The position numbers were made by a program, and so were the translations under genes. Positions 1 to 15,135 of a DNA stretch of 64,000 nucleotides are shown here, in pieces. The DNA comes from Dirofilaria immitis (taxonomy: Eukaryota; Nematoda; Chromadorea; Rhabditida; Onchocercidae): contig JAKNDB010000092.1 of assembly GCA_024305405.1 (NCBI GenBank), positions 3,377,501 through 3,441,500 on the forward strand. The letters run 5' to 3'. Each line of letters opens with the position of its first letter. Positions within the stretch are counted from its first letter, which is position 1. The notes below the pieces were generated by a model. That model searched no databases. It was given only the letters and a program-made list of their open reading frames with translations, and was not told the DNA's origin.

Positions 1-1500
1 ACATAACTTATTTTCTAAAACTTGTTGAATAACCTCGTTCCCAAGTCATGAAATGAAGACAAATAGAGCGAGTCAAACGTAACGTATTATTGTATCAATC
101 GAAAAACTGACGGAGAGAAGAAGATTTCCATTTTCCTCATCATACTCGACAAAAACACTTTTGACGGTAGCTGCGAAATCAGCATATGATTCAGGTCGCT
201 TAAAATATGTTCGAAGATCTTCAGGCACAGTAATTTTTGCATGTTTGAATTGACTTTGTTTCAGTGGGGCACATTTGACTAATAATGTACGTATATGTTC
301 CAATGATACAATGTCCATACGGTGCGGTCCTTCAACACTTTCAATTGCTGCTAAATCTCCCTAAAAATTCTCAGTAAGTTTAAGTTGTCAAACAAACAAA
401 AGCAATTGAGCTCCAAAAAGTAGCGCAAATGATAAAATCCTATACGACTAGTAAGAGCAAATCTTTTAGAAACCTAAATATTCTAATGATTTATTTTGAC
501 AGAATTCGACAAAAAAAAATGGAGCTTCACTTTTAATTCTTTAATTTTGGCCTTCTGCCAGCCAAAGACAGCGTCGCCCTCCTGTTTCATCAATGCTTCA
601 ACAACATCGCCCACTTTCAACGCTTCGGCTTTCGCGGAACGCGGCGGCAGACGACAATCATCAAATTTCACCTAAATCTATTGCAAAATAAGTTTTTATT
701 AACCCAAGCTCCTTTCCAGCCATAACTATAATCGTTTCTAATACTCGGGAAACAATCTGAATGAAGAAATTAATAAATATACAAAACTTCGAACACAGAA
801 AACAGTGAAACAAACCTCCTCAGTTTTCCCGTCATTTCCATAGCTCACTACGACAGTGTCTGTTTTGATGGACTTTACAAAAGCCTGGAAAAGTGACTCA
901 AGTTTTCGAAACAGTTATTTATATCACTATCCATTAATTAATAATTAATATTGCTTGTTCTATTTTAAAATTACATGTAAGGATATCTAGTCTTTTTAAA
1001 CTATTTAATAAAGAACGTGGTTTACTTATGATAATTGCTCTCATTCATCTAAACGACATCAATCCGGAAACTAAGTAATACCAACTTCGAAGAAGGTAAA
1101 ATCTTGCAAAACATGGTAATAGAAAGGCGAGGAAATGAAAAATAATAAAAAAAAGTGGTAAAAGCCATTATGACTTCCAAATCAAAATTAAAATCAAAGC
1201 AAAAACAATAAACATCAAGCACTGAATAGTAAAAAACATGAAAAAGGATCGTTAAATAGCTGACTGCCATTTCTTTACTAGATTGGTTTTACTATTTTGA
1301 ATTTATAATATACCATTTATCTTATATAAAATATATTTCGACCCAGCCTATTCAGGATGGAATACATAACAAATCAAACGACAGAAAAACTTGCAAAGGG
1401 AGTCAATCAAGTGCCTTAATATGTGACCTGTTAAGCGTCAACAAATTGATACGCTAACCTTATAAAACAAACTATTGCCTTGTCGTACTTCAATTTCCAT
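1..1500 (-). CDS. FMRP/FXR-family RNA-binding protein, N-terminal part
   Basis: Partial gene running off the left edge. Exons by splice signals and phase: 1459-1500 (ATG at 1500), 816-884, 531-671 and about 112-360, all phase 0. Translation starts MEIEVRQGNSLFYKAFVKSI, which follows the FMR1/FXR1 N-terminus (VEVRGSNGAFYKAFVKDV) nearly residue for residue. It then reads RLPP, a second Tudor/Agenet repeat ending in SLEHIR (family: TIERLR), and VPEDLRTYF, the start of the KH0 region (family: VPEDLRQMC). The KH1, KH2 and RGG parts must lie to the left of the window. The family binds mRNA and controls translation, and its tandem Tudor domains bind methylated lysine or protein partners. The donor of the last visible exon is uncertain (after 112 or after 108). 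It is head-to-head with SYF2. Family assignment is confident; FMR1 versus FXR subtype is not decided. Confidence 0.88.
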
Positions 1501-2400
1501 CGTTAATTTATAGCAGTGAATTGACCTCTATAATTTTCACGCTCTTCCTCAACTTATTCGATTGATCAGTCGATGCCAATCAATATTATCGACCTATCTT
1601 TTAGGCGGTATCCTCCACCGATCAATATTTCCAAATCCGACAAGTCCAAATCCGGTAGAATGATAAAAACGAGCCGAAGCTCAACGACAACCCAACCGCT
1701 CTCTGCCTGCTCTGCTCGCAGCAAGTGCCTTGCCCTCTCACTCTCTATATTTTACTGCACGAATATACAATGAAAACGGATACAGACATATAGAGACGTC
1801 CAGACATTCACACATGCGTAGTTGTGCGAACATGCAGATACGATAAAATACACGTAGATAGGCAGGCATAGAAGTGGAAGGAGACGTGCAGATTGAGATG
1901 CACATCATTCTCCTTCGCTGCCTACTCAATCGATTAGAGGCGAGCTAAACTAGCGACGTCGTTGGCGACAGCCGAGGGATCGACGTAATTACCGGACTGG
2001 GAGAGTCGCTGCATCGGGAATCTTGGCTAGCCGATGGTGTAGGTCATTAGGCTTCTGGTACTGTAGATCATCAAGCATAACAAATCGCCGGACACTGTAG
2101 ATCATCGGTTTCCATCGGTATCATAGCTTTGCAATTAAATCTCTGAAGTCGTATAATGGCTCTTTTGTAAGACACTAAATCAAACTACTCTCATTCAAAA
2201 AAACCTATTAGTATGCGTGGAATAAGAGTAAAGATTTTATCTCTTTCGCGTGGAATATGATAGCGTGGTACAGATAATTTGGCATAAATATTGATGATGA
2301 AACAGGGTAATTTATAGATGGAAAGTAAATTTATCGCCTGTAAGACGTTACCAGAATCATCGATCTTTCTTTCGAAGCATCCGTCGAAAGATTCCCTTAG
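1501..2400. other. Interval between FMRP-like and SYF2 genes
   Basis: No exon could be supported here. The two flanking genes are divergent, so 5' UTRs and promoters of both should lie here, together with the missing first exon(s) of SYF2. A short direct repeat (ACTGTAGATCATC) occurs twice near 2058 and 2094. The small open frames around 1573-1929 have no splice context or recognisable similarity. Confidence 0.4.
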
Positions 2401-4191
2401 AAGAGATTCAAGATGTTGCATCAAAGACGTGTAAGTTTTGGTTGATATTTTAGCAAATGATTGGATTCTTTATAGTAATGATTAGCACTTGACGCAGAAA
2501 TAAGTGAAAAATAAGTTATTTTTGAGAAATTCAATTTTTCAGATCCTAAAAGCTAGAAGAATATAGTTTTGTTGATCATAATTTCATATTTTTAGCAGGA
2601 ATCTCGTAGACTGAATTACGAACAAGTGGTAGAAGAAGATCATAGATCGAAGTTGCCAAAAATTATGATTTGAAACGAAAACGTCAGGAATGGGAATTGG
2701 AGCAGATGGAGTTGAAAAAGGTTATATCGCTTCTACAGAGCAAAAACAGCAATTATATTGTTAACAAACCGTAAGAGAATGAAATGTGAAAAATCGTAGA
2801 ATTAGCTGAAATTTGAGCACAATAGAGTCTACATCTTCTTATAACTCATTATTCATTTCATAATCATCCAATGATATGGACCTTGCATTAAAAATGTGAA
2901 TTTATCACTCTTTTGCTGTGAAACAAATTTCATTTCAGGCTATTGAACAACGGGGAGAAGATTTTGATAGATTACAAGCTCTAAAAACACAAGCAGATTT
3001 AATTGAGCGTAAGGAGAAAGTCAAAAAAAGAAAAAGCCCGATAAAGGATTCAGTGGTGATTTTTCCTGAATTAAATTAGAAATGTTGTGAATATTACATA
3101 ATTGTTGGCGAAATGCTTTATTTAGCTATTAACTTCGTAGTCCTGCAAGGAAAGCGTGAGTAATGATTTTGGCAATATTTGTGAACCTAGGATTTTATAG
3201 ATCCTTTGTCTATTAAATTGATTGTTGTGACTATTTCAGAAATTATTGAATTTGATATTCCAGATTACGAAGCAATGACTTTACGTCAGTACCAAAGACT
3301 GTCTGGAAATATTAAACCTGATATAAAAGCATATGAAAAAATGAGAGAAGTTATGTAAGTATTTTATTGATGTTTTGTCTAAATTATTCATGCTATTTCT
3401 CGACTAAATCCTTCTGTGGATTGTCACTGGTCAATAGTGAGGAACTGTTTTAGCTGAAAAGTTTGTGGAACTAAAAATGAATTTGAATAATTTGTTTTGA
3501 TATCTAATTTAGATAGTGTTTTGTAAGAAGGAAAAGTGAATTCAGTCAATGCATGCGACCACATCCATTTTCAGTTCAAAAACAAAATATTGAGACTTTC
3601 AGTGGCGCTAGCGAATTCTATCCTGAAGTGAATACACTCATCTCTGGAACTCATTATCCAACAGATGCTGCTTTGAATAAACTAGCTGATGACATTAAAG
3701 CACAGTAACTGAATTTCTCATATATCTTTTTTTTTTTAGTTTTAATATCGTTTCTTGGAATAGCCATAAGAATCTCAAATACCATTACAATGAATGTGAT
3801 TGAAATCATCGTCATTGTATATCATTAATGAAATGATAAAATCACGCTTTTGCGATTATTCGTAAGCAATTATACGAATAGATTTTAACATTGTACTGAT
3901 AGATTTGTAACGATTTTAACATGTTCTTTACTGATTTCTGCATTTCCAATTAAGTGAGGACGTAATCTTATTTCTTGCTCTGCTCATATTTTTAATGTTT
4001 TACTTGAAAATTGTTTACTCTTTAGAGAAAAGAAACGTGATCAATACCATCGCCGCCGAATGTTCGATCCAGATGCTCCAATCGATTACATCAATGAAAG
4101 GAATCGTAAATTCAATCAGAAATTGGATCGTTTTTACGATAAATATACGGAAGATCTTAAGAGTGATCTTGAAAGAGGAACTGCTATATGA
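2401..4191 (+). CDS. syf2: Pre-mRNA-splicing factor SYF2
   Basis: SYF2 is a spliceosome (Prp19/NTC-associated) component. Exons: 2401-2430 ([10 protein letters not shown]), 2599-2720, 2939-3052, 3264-3354, 3603-3704 and 4026-4191. Family blocks appear in order: [69 protein letters not shown] and LERGTAI-stop, as in human SYF2. Two exons are one base short, in the A5 run at 2658-2662 and the A7 run at 3023-3029. With one A restored in each, all phases agree, giving about 208 residues without the N-terminus (human protein 243). The initiator exon was not found. An AATAAA signal lies at 4392-4397. The homopolymer losses are probably assembly errors, because the same defect occurs in PABP and UNC-18. 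Confidence 0.85.
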
Positions 4192-4452
4192 TTTATTAGA
4201 TGTCTTGCTTTCAGTTTTTTCAATTTCAGTGGCTCAGAATATTCTACGATATAAATTGCAAGAATCGACTTTAAGCATCACGATTTGCTAATAACGTGCG
4301 ATCAGATTTGCACACTGCATGTTTCTAGAGATTACATTTCTTTATTTTCTTTTTCTAAATTTGATAGTTTTTGCATCAATAACTGAAGAGGAATAAAGTA
4401 AAAATACAAATTAGGGTAGCACTAATTATCGAAGATTTCGATTTTTTCTTGC

Positions 4453-5773
4453 TTACTGTACCAAGATTCGCATCTGATCGATCCATTTCTCAGAAATCAT
4501 TGATGAGAATTCGATGCAGGCAAGTTCTGTTATTCTTTAGGTGAAAACTAACCTTCTGATCGCCATACGACTTCGGAATCTCTTCCAGTTCTTCATTCTT
4601 CTGTTTTTGGTGTACTTTTTTGTTAATAGTGCTAACGTTATGTTTCATTTCTTCAGATAGTGAATTTTTCCTATGCTTGATAAGTTGGATTATTTGGCTA
4701 CTAAAGGAAGGATCTTAAGGAATAATTCTTTTACTACGCAATATTATTGGTAAAGGTAATCATCTTTGGGAAAATATCAAGAATAAAAATGATAAAAAGT
4801 TGAATTTCATGAGAGCGGCGAAGAGAAGACGGACAATTGATTGATTCAGCAATTTCACTTGACAAAGTTACAAAATAGGCTATGCCTAACAAGAGAGGAC
4901 GCTGTTTGGTGTATAATACAAAATTTAAAAACATTTGAAGATTGCTTGCCATTATATCTGTAAATACAATTTATTGTACATACTAATCTCTCTTTTGCAT
5001 AAATTGCTGGGACCAGTACTTGCTACAATGATCCGTTTGGATTGATGTATTTCTAGGAAGTTGCACCTCTAATATTTTCAGTATTGGATCACTGAAAATT
5101 TTCAACAGATGTAACTGATCAATGATGATCAGTAATTTCATATTCAGCCAAAGATGGGGATTTTCATCCTGTAATTGCCGTCTTGGTTTTGGTCCAGGGA
5201 ATTTCGGTACTACTAAGATTTAATTATATATCATTAGTGACTTTTTACTAAATTCATACAAAATCTTTAAATCTTTTATAAACGTCCGATAGATCTGATT
5301 TGAATAATATGGGAATAATATTTATATCATCATCTACTTCGCGCAGCAATTTTCTCATTCGTTTTTTCAGATATGTGAAAAATAATTTATTCATCTTAAC
5401 ACAAAGATCGAAAATGTTGTACATTATTTTGTAGCGCAGAAAAAAGCAATAAATGGCCAGACAGCAAACAGTAAACGTTTTTGGCTATTAAGGGATTTAA
5501 TGGCAGCGGAGGAAGAAGTACTATCCTTACTTTCTACGGTTCTGTCCTGCACATGTTGCGTAAGCATGCGTATTTTTAGCATCTGTTTTTGTATCTCTCT
5601 CCATACTCTCATATGACACCTACAAAAAAATATATTCAAGTTGTTAGGAAACAAAAATTTCCAAATCTGAAGTGAATAAAGAAAGATATTTGAGGATTTT
5701 CATAATCGAAATCTATCCACTTGGCAATAAATTGTGCGAATTTCACATTTTGTTGTCGGGTACAGCGCAGTGG
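4453..5773 (-). other. Unidentified multi-exon gene with a membrane segment
   Basis: Several stretches look like exons on this strand, but I do not recognise the family. In gene order: about 5665-5773 (after TTTCAG; QFIAKWIDFDYENP); 5424-5600, with a basic helix and then a hydrophobic segment, RLLFAVWPFIAFF; about 5246-5416, an open frame one base off the previous one; about 4998-5215, containing PKFPGPKPRRQLQDENPHLW; 4552-4640, charged, ending PKSYGDQK before a GT; and a last exon ending at 4453 with WIDQMRILVQ-stop. Phases do not join cleanly, as expected if this gene shares the one-base homopolymer losses seen elsewhere. The WPFIA core resembles membrane anchors of ACBD4/5-type proteins, but there is no other support for that. 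Treat it as a probable gene of unknown function; it could be two genes. Confidence 0.4.
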
Positions 5774-6051
5774 CTGAAAGAATTATTTCCATTCGCATGA
5801 CCCAAGTTCAGTTTTACTCAGTTTTATAACTATGTTGACAGAATAAAATAAGATTCCATGTAAAACGGTTGGTGATCAATGACACTTACTTGATTAGTTA
5901 TTCACGTCAACAATAGAAAGAGATTTCATAGAATAGTTAAATTGGTCGATCTTTTCTATGAATTCATAAAAGCTTTGTTTGATAATGGATAATAAAAGCA
6001 TTAGTTTATTTTTTTTAAAAAAACCTTTTTATTAAATAATGTTACAAAATC

Positions 6052-6541
6052 TCAACTTAAATTTAGTAGATTAAGTGAAATGAATTCAGTATTTGGCCAT
6101 TCTACTGAGTCTGCTTCCTTTATCAATGCCTTTGCAGAACTTACTTCATTATCGTCGTGTTCGTAGCTCATTTCCGTAAAATTTCGCTGTACAACTGGAA
6201 CCCATTCAATATGAAGAGTTGCTTCATCTGTAACGCCTAATCAAATTAAAATAATTATTTTTTTAAGGAAAGGTTTCAGTTTTTATTTGTTTTCGAAATA
6301 TCGCTAATAATCGTAATCGCTAAAGTTAACTACTTGAAAAACAACATTTCTTGGTTTATATATGATAAGTAAAGTCAAAATAGTTCAGCAATTTAGTATA
6401 AATTTATAAATTAAAGATACCAGACTTACTTGGATTATGTCCAAAATGTCCATGCGATAAAACTTCGATTAAAAAAAGTGATTCCAGAAATAATGTTGGC
6501 AAAATGAAGAATGTACAAATAATAGTGAATGAACAGTACAT
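6052..6541 (-). CDS. Small predicted secreted or membrane-anchored protein
   Basis: Two-exon gene. Exon 1 is 6430-6541 (ATG at 6541, donor GTAAGT) and exon 2 is 6052-6236 (acceptor GATTAG, stop TGA). The join is phase 1 and needs no correction, giving 98 residues. The first 25 residues, starting MYCSFTIICTFFILP, are strongly hydrophobic and look like a signal peptide or signal anchor. The rest is polar and acidic, with HGHFGHNPS, EATLHIEWVPVVQRN and a C-terminus ending ISLNLLNLS. I do not recognise a family. Good splice sites and a matching phase support it as a real gene. It could be the 3' end of a longer gene if the hydrophobic start is an internal exon. Confidence 0.5.
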
Positions 6542-6788
6542 CTACAGATTTGTAAAAAAGTAGATGTGTTTACAATGGACATTAGGACATTCTGAAATTT
6601 TCTAGAACAGAATAATTAATAGATTAATTAGAGAATCATGCAAATGAATAAAATCTTCAAATCCTTGGTTTAGTGAAAAGCGAAGCTTAAGGCTAAGTTC
6701 CCAAAAATTATGACATTTAAAAATTAAACACGAAAAAATGAAAATAATATAATTCAATTCCATTAATCATGCGTTAATATACTATAAT

Positions 6789-6905
6789 CACTTGTCATAT
6801 ATTGTTATGCGTCATATAATTAATACATTCACATGTTATATACTATATTCACGTTTCATATATTGTTATATATTCTACTTACGTGTCATATATTGTCATG
6901 TGCCA
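6789..6905. repeat. Degenerate AT-rich tandem repeat
   Basis: Four imperfect copies of a unit like CACNTGTCATATATTGTTAT follow one another near 6790, 6831, 6851 and 6878. The copies have diverged in length and sequence. No coding potential is apparent. Confidence 0.5.
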
Positions 6906-7099
6906 TATGTTATATAAATTAGCTAACATCCACGTTCTAGATTGCATCATACCACGTTATATTATCACATCTGAACAAGTGAAATACAACACCATGATTA
7001 GCATAAATTCCAAAAAAATGAATCAATACCTCTTCAATGTTCAAAAACACTTCATGCGAATCATTTGAAGACTTCTGAAGTTATGCACCGCTAATATCT

Positions 7100-10000
7100 A
7101 AAGAAGATATATTTCTTTATTTGTCAGAAATGTGGTGAAAAATTAAAGGGATTTTAAAAATAAAGCAAATTCTGAATTTTAAAGTTTGATAGCTCTTAAT
7201 TCTGAACAAAGCTTGTACTGAAGTAAGTAGCAAAAAAAGTTTTAAAGAGCAAAGTAAAAGACCGATGTCGCTAATTATCCACTTTCATGCTTTATGATGC
7301 CATAAAAATCACATCACTATTAATAATAGTTAGTCGAATAAAATAAATGAAGTAATAATCCATTTAATAATAATTTATCAGGCATAATCGAAAAAGTTAC
7401 GTTATTGGAAACTTCCAAATTAATAAAATCTTAATAAGTAAATTCAATAGGAGTTAACTTGAAAAACTTCATCTTTACGTCGCTTATTTTTACATACAAT
7501 AAGCAATGTAAAAGATTCATTTTCCTACGATATTTGTGCGATAAATTAAGCATAACAGGATATATATATATATATATATATAGGATATATAAATAGGATA
7601 TATAATAGGATATATAAGTAGATACTTTAGAGTATTTGTAAATATTTCGTTCGCGTATTTCATCTGACAAATAAACAACTGAGTATTGTTAAAATATTAT
7701 TAGGTTATTTCGGAACGGAAGGAAAGGAATTACAAGGCTGAATATCTAGTCTTCACGGATCTTTCTTATAGACTTGTCATAAATCGTAAACTTTGAGAAA
7801 GTTTGTTAAAATATAAGTGTACAAATAGGTAATAACCCAATAACCTAATAATACTAACAACAGCTAGAATATTGGGAATTATATGAAATAATTATTTCAT
7901 ATAACCAAATAATAACTCCATCATAATTTATGCTTTTTCCAGTTAGTCCTATTAGTCAAGTACTGATTAATTTTTTCCTACTTCATTTCCCTCGAAGCAA
8001 AACGCTTGGTGAAAATCCAACCATCATATAATGTATCAGTTCCGATTTAAAAGACCATATACTTGAAAAAGAAAAAAAGCAAACTTATGTTTTTATATAG
8101 CTATAACTTGGGAAAAATACTTAGGAATTCTAATAGTCTATTAAATCAAACTTCAAAAAATTGACTGTTTTCAGAAAATAAATCTACAAAACAATTAGCT
8201 AACATTGTAAATATCATAATATATGTTGCCGAAAGAGAAGGCAAAAGCTACGAAAGTTAAATGCTAACGAGCATTTGCGGCAAATTCTCAAGAACAGTGT
8301 AAAGTATTATCATTATTATCGAAAATAGTTGAGAAACAAGCCAATATTGAAATCTGAGATTTGTTTGCTCTAGTTTTTAACACAAAATAAAAAATTACTA
8401 ATATTTAAAACGTTTTAAAGAAATTTCCAATCCATCCATTCATCTTCAACAGTAAAGCGTTGAAAAAGAGAATCCACGTCGTTAAAATTTCATCTGCTGT
8501 TGATAGTGCCTCTGCTGTTAATAGCACCAAATTAATCTGTGCATATTTTCGAAAAGAATGGAAGGAATTAAAAATATAAGGAATATTTAATGAAAATATT
8601 AGCAACAAGTTAAAAATGCATGTAAATTATCAGAGTTAACGGATCAATGATAGTTCAATAATATTCATAACGACATGATTATGCAACTTACAGTGATTTC
8701 TGTTGGGAAAACATGCTCAACAAATAATGAAAATATTCTGATAAACGCTGGCTGGGAAATGTACTGAAAATATTGAGATAGACGTCAAAATTGCTTCGAT
8801 GAATTTAAAGCGTATTTGAGACATCTAAAAATTTGAATAATGCCTCTTGAACACTACAGTATATTTCATAACACTATGAAAGAATCAAAAAAAAGATCTG
8901 AAATGCCGAAAAATATTTGGCTAAAATAGATAGAACTTAGGTACAAATATTACGTCGACCAGTTGCAATGATTAACAAAATTCGACTAAGCATAAAATTC
9001 TCATCTAATTCTTATCTAATTCTTCAGAAAAACATACGAAACTAATATTAAAGTGAAATAAGAATTAAAATAAGCTAAGGAAATTAACTTTATATTTGAT
9101 ACATATTAAGAATCACAACCTCAATCAATCAAATTAAATTTCTATTTTTTCTTTCAATCGTTAATGCCACTGAAAAGCATTTCGATTCCAGCTCAACGAG
9201 AACACTGTTGTGTAACATTTAGATATTGAATATGAGAATATTGAAATTTCAGGGTAAACATTTCATTTAGAATTTCTTAGCTTTAATTCTTAAATCTTTC
9301 TTTTTGAATATCTATGAAAGTTTGTCTTCTTTTCATTTCCATAAACCTGGATCACTAGGATTGATGAAAATTTCATACGAAATGTTGTAAAATTCAGAAA
9401 AAAACAGGTATAATAAGGCCAATCGAATGGTTAAAAGATGGAATGAGAATGCATCCATGTAAATCATTTCTGCATAACAATTTCCAAAATTTACTCAAAT
9501 TACATTTCATTTTTTGGACAAAAGATTTTAGTAATTATCAAAGTATTGCCATTTTTCAGGCTGTTTTGGTTAATGCGAAAAAACAAGGCAAATTTGCTGA
9601 TACACAATAGCAGCTATGATGACGATTTGTAAAAACATAATTGATTAAATAAGACTTATTTTTTCACATACAAAAAAGTTAAAACAGAGATACAACAGCA
9701 CCATTGATATTGTGAAGTTTCAGATGCTTACCATTCGATGAAGATTTAAGGTTAAACGAAGTTCTAATTTCCAACAAGGAAGATCTAAAGCTATAAAAAC
9801 TAAGCGCATATGCTTCTTACTGAAACGCAAACGCATTTCTACATTATTTAATACAGATTAGCAATTGCATCTTGTTGTGAAATTCGGTATACATTATTGT
9901 ATCACAGTAACTTCATTCTAACTATCATCAGTGCGACAGTGGACATCATACAAAGTAACTACTTGTAATAATATAGATCATTCCAAAATAGCAACCATAA

Positions 10001-10339
10001 TTATGCCTTCTGCTGTAGTATTTAAAATCTATCTTCAAAGACGGACACTTTATTTGATGAATTTTCTTTTTTGATTTCTTATGCTTTCTTTTTACTGATT
10101 TTGATTTTTTGATTTCTGACACTTTGTCTCTTCTGCCTTTTGATACTAAATTTTAATCAATAAATCAATCACGATCATGATTTTTGTTCAGAAATCAAAA
10201 AATTATTTAGCAAAATTTTCTAAACGACGAAGAGAAAAATATTAAACAACCCGAAATGGAATCATGATAACGAAGATTATTTTATTGAAGACAATCGATA
10301 AAGAGATTAAAATATTAATCAAATACTTGAAACATTAAT
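7100..10339. other. Gene-poor interval downstream of the tyrosine kinase
   Basis: No exon with both splice signals and sustained codon bias was found on either strand. The interval contains a TA microsatellite followed by AGGATATATA repeats (about 7559-7620) and a perfect 26-bp palindrome at 7879-7904. The rest is unremarkable AT-rich sequence. The kinase 3' UTR should occupy the right end. Confidence 0.4.
7559..7620. repeat. TA microsatellite with adjoining AGGATATATA repeats
   Basis: About 24 bp of (TA)n is followed by four spaced copies of the decamer AGGATATATA and its variants. It is simple-sequence repeat and not coding. Confidence 0.8.
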
Positions 10340-14469
<4,130 letters not shown>

Positions 14470-15135
14470 AAAGTTTGCCAATTTTTTTCGGAGAAAAAAC
14501 AAGTGTGCAATGGAGTGCAGCATAACTATTTAAATAAAATAAAAAATTTTTAACTTTCCGCTTCTAGAATTCTTAGACAGAACATCATATGAATTCTTGA
14601 AGTTTGTCTAGATTTACTGAAACAAGAACAATTGAAATCTTTCGAGACTTCAAACTACACCTTTACTCAAGATGATCGACTAAATAAGTACCAAATATAA
14701 TGTATGATATTCGGCACAATATAACAGTCCTAAGCGTTTTAAATTATTTATACTTTCTAATAATTCATAACATCCGAAACTGAAATTCCTTCTTGCTCGG
14801 GATCGCTTTTTCAGTTGAAAAATTTTAAGGTTCAAAAATAATTAATATTCGAGGATTTCATCCTCCCTTCATATCAGTACAATTTTATAACTACCTTTTA
14901 TACATTCGAAGAGAATTTTGAAACTCAACAATCTGTGAACCGACGTATTGCGACTTATGTATTAAAAAATGAACAGAAAAAGAACATCTCATTTAACATC
15001 ATTTATTTTCAAGAGCGAAACTTGCATAAATAGGCAAAAATATGTCAACGGAATAGCGAATTAAACATTTTCTGAGATTTTTGAACATTTATGTCTTTGT
15101 TTCTTTGATACATGTTGATAAATTACATTTTAATA

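Noticed and set aside
2401..4191. SYF2 as a pseudogene because of two frameshifts
   Set aside because: Both breaks are single missing A's in A runs, the splice sites are intact, and PABP and UNC-18 show the same defect. Sequencing error is simpler.
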